A stretch of DNA of 64,000 bases from assembly GCA_002436015.1 (NCBI GenBank), contig DIXJ01000010.1:48299-112298 (forward strand), given 5' to 3'. Both the position numbers and the translations under genes were made by a program. Position 1 is the first letter of the stretch; each line of letters starts with the position of its first letter. Of the stretch, positions 25,040-33,423 are shown in pieces. The notes under the pieces were generated by a model, which saw nothing but the letters and a program-made list of their open reading frames with translations, was not told where the DNA came from and made no database searches. The DNA comes from Synergistaceae bacterium UBA6083. GTDB lineage: Bacteria; Synergistota; Synergistia; Synergistales; 79-D21.

Positions 25040-27598
25040 ATGGAACTCGACGACTATCTCTCCAAGGCTTTTTGGGAAAGATTTGAAGAGATCGCCGGCC
25101 ATTTCCCCGATATCCCGGCTTATTCGCGGGAAGGGGAAGATCTCACCTACGGGGAGATCCTCTCCCGGGCTGAGGGTTTGGCCGGGAGGCTGGACAAGAT
25201 TACTCACGGGATTCGCGGGCATGTCGTCGAAGTGGAGGCCACGCTGGTTCCAGGGAGCATCGTTTCTTTCCTGGCCGTTCTCAAGGCCGGGGCCGTCATC
25301 TTGCCGATGGATCCATCCTTCCCACTGGACTTTCGGCAGGAGATCCGCCGGCAGGTTTCCCCCATTGCCCGCCTGGAGGCAGGCGATGGCCCGCGAGATG
25401 TCGTTTTGTGCCAGGACAAGGCTCAGGGCAAGGAAACCCCGCCCGTCCCGTTTGCACCTGAAGAGGCGGCTGTTCTTCTCTGGACCTCGGGCTCCACGGG
25501 AAGCCCGAAAGGGATTCTTCTCCCAGAACAGGCCTTCCTCCTCGATGCGTGGAACCGCATCAGGGATTATGACGTTCAACCCGGCGACAGGGTCGCCTGG
25601 ACGGCTCCTCCCGTCCTCGCGGGACCCATCGGAATGCTTTGCTTCTCTCTCCTCGGCGGTGCGACGCTTGTTCCTTTCCCCCTGAAATCGATCGATGCGG
25701 GCGCCCTTTCCGGGCTTCTCCGCGGGGAGCGGGTCAGCTACTTCAATCCCCCGGTTTCCTATTACAGGCAGTGGATGCTTGCCGACGAGGGCAAAGGATG
25801 CCTGCCCGACTTGCGCACGGTCGTCATAGGCGGGCAGCCCGTAAGCTGGAAGGATGTCCATGCCATCCAGGGACGCCTTTCCGAAGGAGCGAGACTGGTT
25901 CACCGCTACGCGGCCTCGGAGGCGGGATTGATCTCCCAGGCCTTTTTCGAAAGGCTCGAAGCGGCTGGGGACGAGGGGATCGTACCGCTGGGATCTCCCC
26001 CCAGGGGGAAGCGAACGGTGATCCTTGGGGAGGACGGGGCATTCCTGCCGACAGGCGAAATGGGTGAAATCGGCGTGGTCAGCCCGCACGGGGCACTGGG
26101 GTATTGGAAGCGTCCCGACCTGGACCGAGAACATTTTCGAAGGCTCCCCGGCGGGGAGACCCTGTTCCTCACTTCGGACCTTGGGCGATTGAGGCCCGAC
26201 GGCCAACTGGAATTGCTTGGCAGAAGGGACGGCCAGCTGAAAATAAGGGGCTTCCGCGTTGAACCCGCCCAGGTCGAGGCGGCCTTGAGAAACCTGCCCG
26301 GCGTGGTGGACGCGGTCCTTCTTCCGTGGACCCCGCCAGCTTTTCCGGATGAGAATGAGCTTGTCGCCTACGTTGAGCCCGCCATGGGTTCAAGGTTGGC
26401 TGCGGATGGGCTGAGAGCCGGCCTCCAGAAATTGCTGCCCGAGTTCATGGTTCCTTCAAGGTTTGTCCTGTTGGAGGAAATGCCAAGAACCCGGAACGGC
26501 AAACCCGATCGTACCCGGTTCCCGGATCCGGGAACCTCCCGGCCGAACCTCACGGTGAGTTTTGTCCAGCCGCAAGGTAAGAAGGAAGAGAGGATTGCCG
26601 GCTTGTGGCAGGAAGTGCTGGGGATCTCCCCCATTGGGGCGGAAGACGACTTTTTCGATCTTGGCGGGCACTCCCTTTTGGCAGTTCGCCTGTTTTCCCG
26701 GATCGAAAAGGTTTTCGGCAGGGATATCCCCCTGGCAGAGTTGCTCCAGGCCCGGACCGTGAGATCCATGGCGCGCCTGCTGGATGCCCCGGAAGCCGAA
26801 AAGGAATGGAAGTGCCTTGTCCGGATCAACGTGGCAGGAAATCGGCCCCGGGTTTTTATCGTTCATGGAGGCGGCGGCAATGTCCTTTGTTTTGCCCGGC
26901 TTGCGGCCCACTTGCCCGCCTATGACGTCTACGGCTTGCAGGCGCTGGGGCTGGATCGGTGTCACCTGCCCCAGCTTTCGGTAAAGGGGATGGCGGAGAG
27001 GTATGCGGCCGAAATCCGTGCGGAGCAGCCCCATGGTCCTTTCCGGATCGTCGGCTATTCCTTCGGAAGTGTCGTGGCGTTCGAGCTTGCCGTCCTCCTG
27101 CAGGCCTCGGGTGAAGAGGTTGTCTTCCTGGGCTTGCTGGATCGGGCTACGCCTGCCCGGTCGTCAGCCCCTCCCCGCGGCAACCTCGTTTCGGAAATTT
27201 GGGACCGGGGGACGACCCGCCTCAAGTTCCATTTGAGGCTAAGGGCGGGGCGGCTTTTGCTGGGGGCGGGCCTGCCCGTTCCGTTCATGCAGAAAATCTA
27301 CAATGTCGCGACCACTTTCATGAGCCGGGATTATGTCCCACCGGCGGCATTTATGGGCAACATGGCCGTTTTCCAGACCGAGGAAAGGCGAAGCGAAGGG
27401 ATCGATCCGGCTTCCGAAAGAGGATGGGGACCGCACGTAAAGGGGGAAACCCGGGTTTATCCCGTTCCGGGCACGCATCACACGCTGCTCGATGATCCTC
27501 ATGTCCAGGATGTAGCCAGGGCCCTCGAAACAGCCCTTGGCGAGCCTTTTTTGGGTAAACGCCTATCCGGCGCACCGGAAAGGTTAAAGGAGATTTAG
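25040..27598 (+). CDS. Single-module A-T-TE synthetase (NRPS-like)
   Basis: An 852-residue three-domain enzyme. Adenylation domain (about 15-505): LLWTSGSTGSPKG at 146-158, HRYAASEAG, TSDLGRLRPDGQLELLGRRD and the late Lys in RNGKPDR. Carrier domain (about 515-585): DDFFDLGGHSLLA with phosphopantetheine Ser about 545. Thioesterase (about 600-845): VHGGGGNVLCF, GYSFGS with nucleophile Ser about 674, and GTHHTLL His about 814. There is no condensation domain, so it should activate one acid, load it as a thioester and release it by hydrolysis, cyclisation or self-condensation. The A4 region (TAPPVLAGPIGMLC) lacks the usual Asp that pairs with an alpha-amino group, so the acid may not be a normal amino acid. 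It is embedded between ABC importer genes. Confidence 0.9.
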   Translation: MELDDYLSKAFWERFEEIAGHFPDIPAYSREGEDLTYGEILSRAEGLAGRLDKITHGIRGHVVEVEATLVPGSIVSFLAVLKAGAVILPMDPSFPLDFRQEIRRQVSPIARLEAGDGPRDVVLCQDKAQGKETPPVPFAPEEAAVLLWTSGSTGSPKGILLPEQAFLLDAWNRIRDYDVQPGDRVAWTAPPVLAGPIGMLCFSLLGGATLVPFPLKSIDAGALSGLLRGERVSYFNPPVSYYRQWMLADEGKGCLPDLRTVVIGGQPVSWKDVHAIQGRLSEGARLVHRYAASEAGLISQAFFERLEAAGDEGIVPLGSPPRGKRTVILGEDGAFLPTGEMGEIGVVSPHGALGYWKRPDLDREHFRRLPGGETLFLTSDLGRLRPDGQLELLGRRDGQLKIRGFRVEPAQVEAALRNLPGVVDAVLLPWTPPAFPDENELVAYVEPAMGSRLAADGLRAGLQKLLPEFMVPSRFVLLEEMPRTRNGKPDRTRFPDPGTSRPNLTVSFVQPQGKKEERIAGLWQEVLGISPIGAEDDFFDLGGHSLLAVRLFSRIEKVFGRDIPLAELLQARTVRSMARLLDAPEAEKEWKCLVRINVAGNRPRVFIVHGGGGNVLCFARLAAHLPAYDVYGLQALGLDRCHLPQLSVKGMAERYAAEIRAEQPHGPFRIVGYSFGSVVAFELAVLLQASGEEVVFLGLLDRATPARSSAPPRGNLVSEIWDRGTTRLKFHLRLRAGRLLLGAGLPVPFMQKIYNVATTFMSRDYVPPAAFMGNMAVFQTEERRSEGIDPASERGWGPHVKGETRVYPVPGTHHTLLDDPHVQDVARALETALGEPFLGKRLSGAPERLKEI

Positions 27599-27600
27599 GC

Positions 27601-28383
27601 ATGTTGCATTGCAGGGGGCTTTCAAAACGTTACGAAAGCGGGAACGGTTCCGTTACGGCCCTGGAAAAGGTCGACCTTGACCTGGCCGAAGGGGAGTTCC
27701 TGTGTGTCCTGGGCCCGTCGGGCTGCGGAAAATCCACGCTCCTGCGGTTGGTGGCCGGGATCGTCGCCCCATCGGCAGGCAGCATCGAATTCGTTCCGGG
27801 GTGCGGGCGTCCACCGGGGCGCCCCAGGTGCGCCATGGTGTTCCAGGACCACGGCCTTTTTCCCTGGATGACGGTTCTTGAAAACACGGGCTTCGGCTTG
27901 AAAATGCAGGGAGTCGCAGGGAAGGAGCGAGAGGCGATGTCCACACCCGTGCTGGAACAGGTCGGCATGGGGGGCTTCGGGCGGCATTACCCTCACGAGC
28001 TCTCGATGGGCATGCGCCAGCGTGTGGCGCTGGCCCGGGCTTTTGTTTCTTCCCCCGATGTCCTCCTGATGGATGAGCCGTTCGCATCGCTGGATGCCCA
28101 GTCAAGGGCCGTTCTCCAGCGTGACCTGCGTTCCTGGCAGGAAGAACGCGGCACGCCGGTCATTTTCATTACGCATGACATCGCGGAATCCCTTGCCCTT
28201 GCGGACCGGATCCTTGTCCTTTCGGCACGGCCGGGGAGGGTTTTGGCGAACATCCCCCTGCCTCCGGGCCGATGCCATTCACCGGTGGCCGGTTTTGATC
28301 CCGAACTCGGGGCGATCGGCCGGGAGATCTGGGGCATGCTGGGGCAGGAATCCTGCCCCGAGCTGCAGGGTGCAAGCCTTTGA
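27601..28383 (+). CDS. NitT/TauT-type ABC transporter ATPase
   Basis: A 260-residue ATPase of the SsuB/TauB group. Walker A LGPSGCGKST, Q-loop MVFQDHGLFPWMTVLENTGFG, signature LSMGMRQRVALARAF, Walker B VLLMDEPFASLD and the switch His in FITHDIAES are all intact. AAGGAG precedes the ATG, three bases after the synthetase stop. It powers the permease encoded next, with a four-base overlap (TTGA). Confidence 0.92.
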   Translation: MLHCRGLSKRYESGNGSVTALEKVDLDLAEGEFLCVLGPSGCGKSTLLRLVAGIVAPSAGSIEFVPGCGRPPGRPRCAMVFQDHGLFPWMTVLENTGFGLKMQGVAGKEREAMSTPVLEQVGMGGFGRHYPHELSMGMRQRVALARAFVSSPDVLLMDEPFASLDAQSRAVLQRDLRSWQEERGTPVIFITHDIAESLALADRILVLSARPGRVLANIPLPPGRCHSPVAGFDPELGAIGREIWGMLGQESCPELQGASL

Positions 28384-29153
28384 ATACGGGATGGAAGCAA
28401 ATCCTGCGGGCCCTGCTCCTGCCGTGCATCCTCCTCCTGGGCTGGGAATTGGGGGTCCGGGCCGGATGGGTTTCCCCGATGTTTTTTCCCGCTCCGACGA
28501 CGATCGCGGTGACCCTGGCTGCACTGGCGAAAAGCGGGCGCCTGGGTGCCGACCTCCTTGCCACCCTTTTGCGGGTTGCCCTGGGGCTGTCGATCGGGGT
28601 TGGCCTGGGCCTGCCGCTTGGCTTGTTGATGGGCTGGAAGCCTTCCTTCCGGGCCATCGTCGATCCCATGGTTGGCGCGACCCATGCCCTTCCAAAGATT
28701 GCCATGTACCCGATCCTGATGGTCCTGTTCGGCATCGGGGACGGTTCCCGGGTAGCTTTGATCACGCTCGGGGCGTTTTTTCCCATGCTGATCAACGCCA
28801 TGACTGCGGTGCGCCAGATCGACCCCCGCTATTTCGAGGTTGCGGAAAGCTATGGCGCCAGGGGATTCCGGATCCTCTCGGAGGTGATCTGGCCGGGCAG
28901 CCTGCCTCTTGTCCTTGCGGGTTTCCGCCTGGCCCTGAACGGAGCGTTGCTGCTCGGCATCGCGGCGGAACTCCTTACGGCCCGGGAGGGTTTGGGCGGG
29001 ATGATCTGGATGGCCTGGCAGACTTTCAGGACGGAAGAACTTTATGCGGCACTTTTCGTCACGGGACTGCTCGGGGTGGCTTTCAACAGCCTGACGGACC
29101 TGATGGTCAGGATCCTCGCCCCATGGCGGCCCGGGGCAGAAAACGGCAAATAG
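28380..29153 (+). CDS. NitT/TauT-type ABC transporter permease
   Basis: A 257-residue permease of the SsuC/TauC group with about six helices. VGATHALPKIAMYPILMVLFGIGDGS and the EAA loop EVAESYGARGFRILSEVIWPGSLPLVLAGFRLALNGALLLGIAAE are typical. The start is a TTG overlapping the ATPase stop. With the binding protein at 24004 and the ATPase it makes a complete importer, all in one operon with the synthetase. Confidence 0.92.
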   Translation: MNTGWKQILRALLLPCILLLGWELGVRAGWVSPMFFPAPTTIAVTLAALAKSGRLGADLLATLLRVALGLSIGVGLGLPLGLLMGWKPSFRAIVDPMVGATHALPKIAMYPILMVLFGIGDGSRVALITLGAFFPMLINAMTAVRQIDPRYFEVAESYGARGFRILSEVIWPGSLPLVLAGFRLALNGALLLGIAAELLTAREGLGGMIWMAWQTFRTEELYAALFVTGLLGVAFNSLTDLMVRILAPWRPGAENGK

Positions 29154-29193
29154 AGGCCCTGGTATCGGCTTTGGCCGGGGATGCATCCAAGGA

Positions 29194-29883
29194 ATGAGGA
29201 ACCCTTTGCAGCCGCAGGACTGGCAACCGCTTTCCCGAAAGGTTCCGGTAAAGGTCTGGACGGTTTCCGTTTCTTCGGTTTTTGGGACCTGCGGGACGGC
29301 AGGGCTTTCGGATGCCGAGCGGGATCGGGCAGGCAGGTTTCGGTACGAGGAGGATTCGAGGCGCTTCTGTGCGAGCCGCCTTCTCTTGCGAGAGGTCCTC
29401 GGGAGACATCTGCTCACGAGGCCGGAGGACATCCAGCTAAAGAAGGCTCCCGGAGGCAAGCTCTCCGTCGTTTTGCCCCCTGGCTTCCCACCCGTTTTTT
29501 TCAGCCTTTCCCGGTCAGGCGATTTTTGCACGGTCGCTCTCTCAGCTTCTGCCGAGGTCGGGGTGGACATTGAAAAAACCAGGGAGTTTTTCGACTGGGA
29601 AGCTGTTGCCCGAGCCTGGCTGAGCGAGGGAGAACAAAACGCCATAAGGTCCCTGGTTGGGGAGAACTCCCGCACCGAGGCCTTCTTCAGGCTATGGTGC
29701 GCACGCGAGGCTGCGGCAAAGGCCTTGGGGCTGGGGCTTGCCCTGGATCCTCGTTCTGCGGGGAGCCTGGAGAGGATCCTGGAGGGGTGGCCTGTCATGG
29801 CCGTGTTCGGGGAAAGGGCCGTCGAGGTGGCCGAGATGGAGGCTCCCCAAGGGTACCGGCTTGCCGTGGCAAGTCTGGCCTGA
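29194..29883 (+). CDS. 4'-phosphopantetheinyl transferase (Sfp type)
   Basis: A 229-residue transferase that moves phosphopantetheine from CoA onto carrier-protein Ser. The Mg-binding motif VGVDIEKTREF lies near residue 124 and FFRLWCAREAAAKALGLGL near 167; RFRYEEDSRRFCASRLLLREVL is the N-terminal CoA-binding block. It lies 40 bases after the permease in the same direction, so its most likely client is the T domain of the synthetase in the same operon. The ATG has AAGGA almost touching it; a TTG 12 bases on (29206) with better spacing is possible. Confidence 0.9.
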   Translation: MRNPLQPQDWQPLSRKVPVKVWTVSVSSVFGTCGTAGLSDAERDRAGRFRYEEDSRRFCASRLLLREVLGRHLLTRPEDIQLKKAPGGKLSVVLPPGFPPVFFSLSRSGDFCTVALSASAEVGVDIEKTREFFDWEAVARAWLSEGEQNAIRSLVGENSRTEAFFRLWCAREAAAKALGLGLALDPRSAGSLERILEGWPVMAVFGERAVEVAEMEAPQGYRLAVASLA

Positions 29884-29893
29884 TTGGCCCAGC

Positions 29894-29915
29894 GGGGGCG
29901 AAAGCCCCCTCTTTC
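29894..29915 (+). terminator. Terminator at the end of the synthetase/ABC operon
   Basis: A 6-bp GC stem (GGGGGC, GAAA tetraloop, GCCCCC) followed by TCTTT. It overlaps the stop of the convergent MFS gene. Confidence 0.6.
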
Positions 29916-31170
29916 ATTCTCTTTCCCGAATCAGGAAAGGGAGCACGGCGAAAAGGGAGATTCCCAAAAGGGCCCCGGCGTAGAAGGGGGCTTCGGGGCC
30001 GAAGGCGACGAACACCCAGCCCATGAGAAGCGGGCCGATCGTCTGCCCGAGCCTGAGCACCATCCCGTTGAGGGACATGAATACGGCCCGGTTTTCCTCC
30101 GGGGCCAGGTCCGACAGCAGGGCCTGGGTCGCGGGGATGTTCATCCCCTGGGCAAGCCCGTAGATGACCGTGACCAGCAGCATGAAAGGCAGCCCGGGCA
30201 TCAGGGGGATCAGGATGAGGGCCAGCGCGAACAGGATGAAGGAGGCCCGAAGGACGTTTCGCTCGCCGTAAAGCGTGGCCAGCCGCCCGGCCTGCGAGGC
30301 GACGGCGGCGTTGGAAATCGACATGGAGGACGAGATGAGCCCGATCGCGAGAGCCCCCGCACCAAACTTCACGGCCATCAGGAGCGGCAGGTAGGAGAAG
30401 AAGGCCCCGTAAAGGATGACGAAGGTCGAGGTGCTGGCCAGGAGGATCCCGAGGATCCGCGGGTCTCGCGCCATGCGGGCGGCCTGCAGGAGGTAGAGTT
30501 TCAGCGGCAGCTTCGCGGGGGGCCGGGGCGGCGTTTCCAGGATCTTAAGCGCGGCCAGTCCCACGGGGAGCGCAAGAAGGGGCAGGGCGAAAGGGGCGTG
30601 CCATCCAAGCAGGCCGAGGGCCCCCCCGAGGGATGGGTAGAGGGCGGTGCCGATGCTTAGGATGCTTGCATTGTAGCCCAGGGCATCCACCCGGTCGTTT
30701 CCCTTGTAGAGGTCGCCGATGAGCGTCACGTTCATGGAACTCAGGGGAGCGGCCCCCATGCCCTGCAGGAAGCGAAGGGCGACCAGCAGCCCGAAGTCTC
30801 GGGTCAAGGCGCAGGAGGTCCCGGCGATGGCAAAGAGGAACAGGGCCGGGACGACGACTGCCTTGCGTCCCAGGCGATCCGCTGCAACCCCGAGAAACGG
30901 GGGCAGGATGACTCCCGGCAGGGTGAAGGCCGTGATCAGGAGGCCGACCTGTTGGGCTGATATTCCAAACTCCGCGCTGATGGTGGGAAAGAGGGGCGTG
31001 ATGCTGGCCACGCCGAGGACGGAAATGAGCGTCACGCCGAACACCACCCGCAGGTTTGGATCCCGAAGCAGCAACACGTTGGGTTTCCGGATTTCCCCAC
31101 GGAAAGCCCTTTTTCGCGTTTCCTTCCAAGCCGATTGCGCCGATTCCCGGATCCATTTATTAAGCGCCAT
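29914..31170 (-). CDS. Major facilitator superfamily transporter (drug-efflux-like)
   Basis: A 418-residue protein with 12 predicted helices. ITLISVLGVASITPLFP-like TM1 and the loop motif GVAADRLGRKAVVVPALFLF (motif A), then LRFLQGMGAAPLSSMNVTLIGDLY (motif C-like), fit the 12-TM proton antiporter family. It is convergent with the synthetase operon, so export of that product is possible but unproven. The ATG at 31170 has GGAGGG six bases upstream; an ATG 24 bases earlier is in frame but without a site. Confidence 0.85.
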   Translation of the reverse strand: MALNKWIRESAQSAWKETRKRAFRGEIRKPNVLLLRDPNLRVVFGVTLISVLGVASITPLFPTISAEFGISAQQVGLLITAFTLPGVILPPFLGVAADRLGRKAVVVPALFLFAIAGTSCALTRDFGLLVALRFLQGMGAAPLSSMNVTLIGDLYKGNDRVDALGYNASILSIGTALYPSLGGALGLLGWHAPFALPLLALPVGLAALKILETPPRPPAKLPLKLYLLQAARMARDPRILGILLASTSTFVILYGAFFSYLPLLMAVKFGAGALAIGLISSSMSISNAAVASQAGRLATLYGERNVLRASFILFALALILIPLMPGLPFMLLVTVIYGLAQGMNIPATQALLSDLAPEENRAVFMSLNGMVLRLGQTIGPLLMGWVFVAFGPEAPFYAGALLGISLFAVLPFLIRERE

Positions 31171-31285
31171 GAAACGCCCTCCCTGCGCCATCATAGCATC
31201 CGGCCGAACGATTTTCGGAGTCCCCGGCCGGAGGTTCCTGTTACAATTTCATGGAAAGCAGTCTTGCCCCGAAGGAGGAGTTGCG

Positions 31286-31909
31286 GTGGAAAAGCCGGCA
31301 CAAAACGATCACCCGGTTGACGGTCTCCTGGTTCGACGCTGGAGCCCGAGGGCCTTTTCGGAAACACCCGTCGCCGCCGAGTCCGTTCGCAGCCTGCTTG
31401 AGGCGGCCCGCTGGGCTCCCTCCTGCTTCAACGAGCAGCCCTGGAGCTTCATCGTGGCGACGCGGGAGGAACCGGAGGCCTTTGAAAAGCTGCTCGGCTG
31501 CCTCCGCGCGACCAACCAGGCCTGGGCCCAAAGGGCAGCTGTGCTGATGGTGGCTGTGGCGAAGGGTGCCTTCGACCATAACGGGAAGCCCAACCGGCAC
31601 GCGGGGCACGACGTGGGGCTGGCGGTGGAGAACCTCATGCTCCAGGCCGTTTCGCTGGGGTTGTTCGCCCACGCCATGGCGGGTTTTGACGCGTCGAAGG
31701 TGAGGGAGTCCTACGGGGTCCCGGAGGGGCACGACCCCCTCGTGGCCGTGGCTGTGGGCTACCCGGGCAACCTGGAAGACCTCCCGGAGGAATTCAGGGA
31801 ACGGGAACTTGCCCCGCGGGAGAGAAAATCGCTGGGCCTGTTCGTATTCGGTCCGTCCTGGGGAGAGCCCTGGGATGGCCTCAAATCGCACGAGGGGGAA
31901 TGGGAATGA
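31286..31909 (+). CDS. Nitroreductase family protein
   Basis: A 207-residue FMN-dependent oxidoreductase. RRWSPRAFSETPVAAE near residue 18, AARWAPSCFNEQPWSFIVA, HDVGLAVENLMLQAVSLGLFAHAM and VAVGYPG are the flavin-binding and dimer motifs. It reduces quinones or nitro-compounds with NAD(P)H, or may act as a dehydrogenase. The GTG start has AGGAGG eight bases upstream. The next gene (cupin) overlaps its stop. It is divergent from the MFS gene. Confidence 0.86.
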   Translation: MEKPAQNDHPVDGLLVRRWSPRAFSETPVAAESVRSLLEAARWAPSCFNEQPWSFIVATREEPEAFEKLLGCLRATNQAWAQRAAVLMVAVAKGAFDHNGKPNRHAGHDVGLAVENLMLQAVSLGLFAHAMAGFDASKVRESYGVPEGHDPLVAVAVGYPGNLEDLPEEFRERELAPRERKSLGLFVFGPSWGEPWDGLKSHEGEWE

Positions 31910-32268
31910 TTCGCAAGGCATCGGAACAGTCAAAGGTCCGCAGGGAAGCGTTCACCAACGGAGTGGGCGGCGGTTTTGCCACGCACGCGCTACCGCCGGG
32001 GGAGAAGGTTCCGGGGAGCCGCTTCCAGATGATTTCCCAGATCGAGCTCGACCCGGGCTCCTGCATCGGTTCGCACCTGCACGGGGAAAACGAGGAGATC
32101 TACTGGATCCTTTCTGGGGAGGGAATCTACAACGAAGACGGCACGGAGATTCCCGCCGGGCCGGGGGACATGTTCCTTGCCTTGCAGGGGCACAGCCACG
32201 GGTTGAAGAACACGGGATCGGGTCCCCTCGTCATGCTCGCGGTGATCGCCGCTGATCGCAACGCCTGA
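31906..32268 (+). CDS. Small cupin-domain protein
   Basis: A 120-residue single cupin. GSCIGSHLHGENEEIYWILSGEGIYNEDG holds the first motif, with His-His-Glu metal ligands; GPGDMFLALQGHSHGLKNTGSGPLVML holds the second His. It may be a metal-dependent isomerase, dioxygenase or sensor; the substrate is not inferable. The ATG at 31906 overlaps the nitroreductase stop and follows GAGGGGG. The 5-base gap to the convergent chromate transporter leaves no room for a terminator. Confidence 0.82.
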   Translation: MIRKASEQSKVRREAFTNGVGGGFATHALPPGEKVPGSRFQMISQIELDPGSCIGSHLHGENEEIYWILSGEGIYNEDGTEIPAGPGDMFLALQGHSHGLKNTGSGPLVMLAVIAADRNA

Positions 32269-32274
32269 AGACGG

Positions 32275-32796
32275 CTAGAAAAGGGCGAGGCCGGCCAGTC
32301 CGAAGAGCAAAAACAGGGCGGGCGGGTTTTCCCGGAAAAACCGCAGCCTCAGGGCGGCGAGCCCTGCGGTGAAGAGCAGGGCCGGGCCGACACCGGAAAA
32401 GGCTGTCCGGGCCAGGGGCAGGAAGGCCAGGCTCAGGAGGGCGGCCACGGTTGGGCGGAGGGCGCTCCTGAAGCGATCCATGCAGCCTTCTGGGCCGCAC
32501 TGGAGCAGGGCGGAGACGGCGATGACAACAAGGAGCGGGGTCCCGACCACCGAGAGGGTGGCGACCGACGCACCGCTGATCCCCGCCCGCTGGAAACCGA
32601 CGAAGGTAGCGGCGTTGACGGCGATGGGGCCGGGGGTTACCTGGGCCAGGGCCAGGACCTGGTTGAAGCCGTCGAGGGTCAGCCATCCGTAGTTGTCCAC
32701 CAGGATGTGGCGGATCAGGGGAAGGGTGGATATCCCGCCTCCGAAGGCCCCGATGCCGACCTGGGCGAAACCCCAGGCGAGTTTCAGCAGGTCCAT
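32275..32796 (-). CDS. Chromate transporter, half-size subunit (second gene of pair)
   Basis: A 173-residue membrane protein, one CHR domain. FAQVGIGAFGGGISTLPLIRHILVD and FNQVLALAQVTPGPIAVNAATFVGF are the CHR motifs (FGGG and PGP). Half-size CHR proteins act in pairs to export chromate or, perhaps physiologically, sulfate-like anions. The start overlaps the preceding subunit by 13 bases. GGGGGAAAACCG precedes the ATG. Confidence 0.88.
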   Translation of the reverse strand: MDLLKLAWGFAQVGIGAFGGGISTLPLIRHILVDNYGWLTLDGFNQVLALAQVTPGPIAVNAATFVGFQRAGISGASVATLSVVGTPLLVVIAVSALLQCGPEGCMDRFRSALRPTVAALLSLAFLPLARTAFSGVGPALLFTAGLAALRLRFFRENPPALFLLFGLAGLALF

Positions 32797-33326
32797 CGGT
32801 TTTCCCCCGGAAGGATGAGGCGAAGCCCTACGCCGCAGGCCATGGCGAGCAGCGGGTGCAGTCCGGCCCACAGGATGAGGCCGACCACCAGGGCGTAGGG
32901 AAGGATGTTGATCCACTTCCCCTTCCCCACGAGGGACCGGCGGATTTCCCCCCAGACGAGGGTGGCGACGAGCGCCGCCACGGCGCAAAGCACGCCCTTG
33001 AAGAAGGCCGCCAGGGGGGCCGAATCCCTGTGGGCCATGACGAAGCCGGAAAGCAGCAGGATCGCGAAGAACGGTGGAACCAGGATCCCGGCCACGGAGG
33101 CCAGGGCTCCGCGGATGCCCGCGATCTTCCGGCCGGCCAGCCAGGCCGAGCTAGTGGCGATGGGACCGGGCATGGCGGTTGCCAGGGCGGCGATTTCGGC
33201 CATGTCCTCGTCTGGGAAACCGCGTTTTTTCAGCTCGGTTTTCGCCATGGCGAGGATGGCGATGCCGCCGCCAAAGGTGACGGCGCTGATCCTGAAAAAC
33301 ATCACGAAAAGGCTGAGTGGGGTCAT
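32784..33326 (-). CDS. Chromate transporter, half-size subunit (first gene of pair)
   Basis: A 180-residue CHR protein with FFRISAVTFGGGIAILAMAKTELKKRGFPDE and IAALATAMPGPIATSSAWLAG, again FGGG and PGP. The ATG at 33326 has AGGAGG nine bases upstream; the open frame extends further, through the Fur-family gene promoter, and is not coding there. It is divergent from the Fur-family gene. A weak -10 (TACAAT on the minus strand, 33361-33366) is the only promoter hint. Confidence 0.87.
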   Translation of the reverse strand: MTPLSLFVMFFRISAVTFGGGIAILAMAKTELKKRGFPDEDMAEIAALATAMPGPIATSSAWLAGRKIAGIRGALASVAGILVPPFFAILLLSGFVMAHRDSAPLAAFFKGVLCAVAALVATLVWGEIRRSLVGKGKWINILPYALVVGLILWAGLHPLLAMACGVGLRLILPGENRWTC

Positions 33327-33386
33327 CCTGCGCAACTCCTCCTGCAAGGAATTCACCTCTATTGTACCCGCTGGTCCTGCAGAATA

Positions 33387-33416
33387 TTTGCAAATGATTT
33401 GCAAAAGAGATATCAT
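33387..33416 (+). promoter_or_regulatory. Promoter of the Fur-family/zinc operon overlapped by a palindromic operator
   Basis: TTGCAA (33388-33393), a 17-base spacer and TATCAT (33411-33416) form a near-consensus sigma-70 promoter. A perfect 8-3-8 inverted repeat, TTTGCAAA-TGA-TTTGCAAA (33387-33405), covers the -35 box and the spacer, as expected for a repressor site of the Fur/Zur type. Transcription would start at about 33423-33424, the first base of the ATG. Confidence 0.7.
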
Positions 33417-33423
33417 TCCTCCC

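Noticed and set aside
27993..29798. A 601-codon minus-strand open frame across the ABC genes and PPTase
   Set aside because: Antisense shadow; the plus-strand genes have complete functional motifs.
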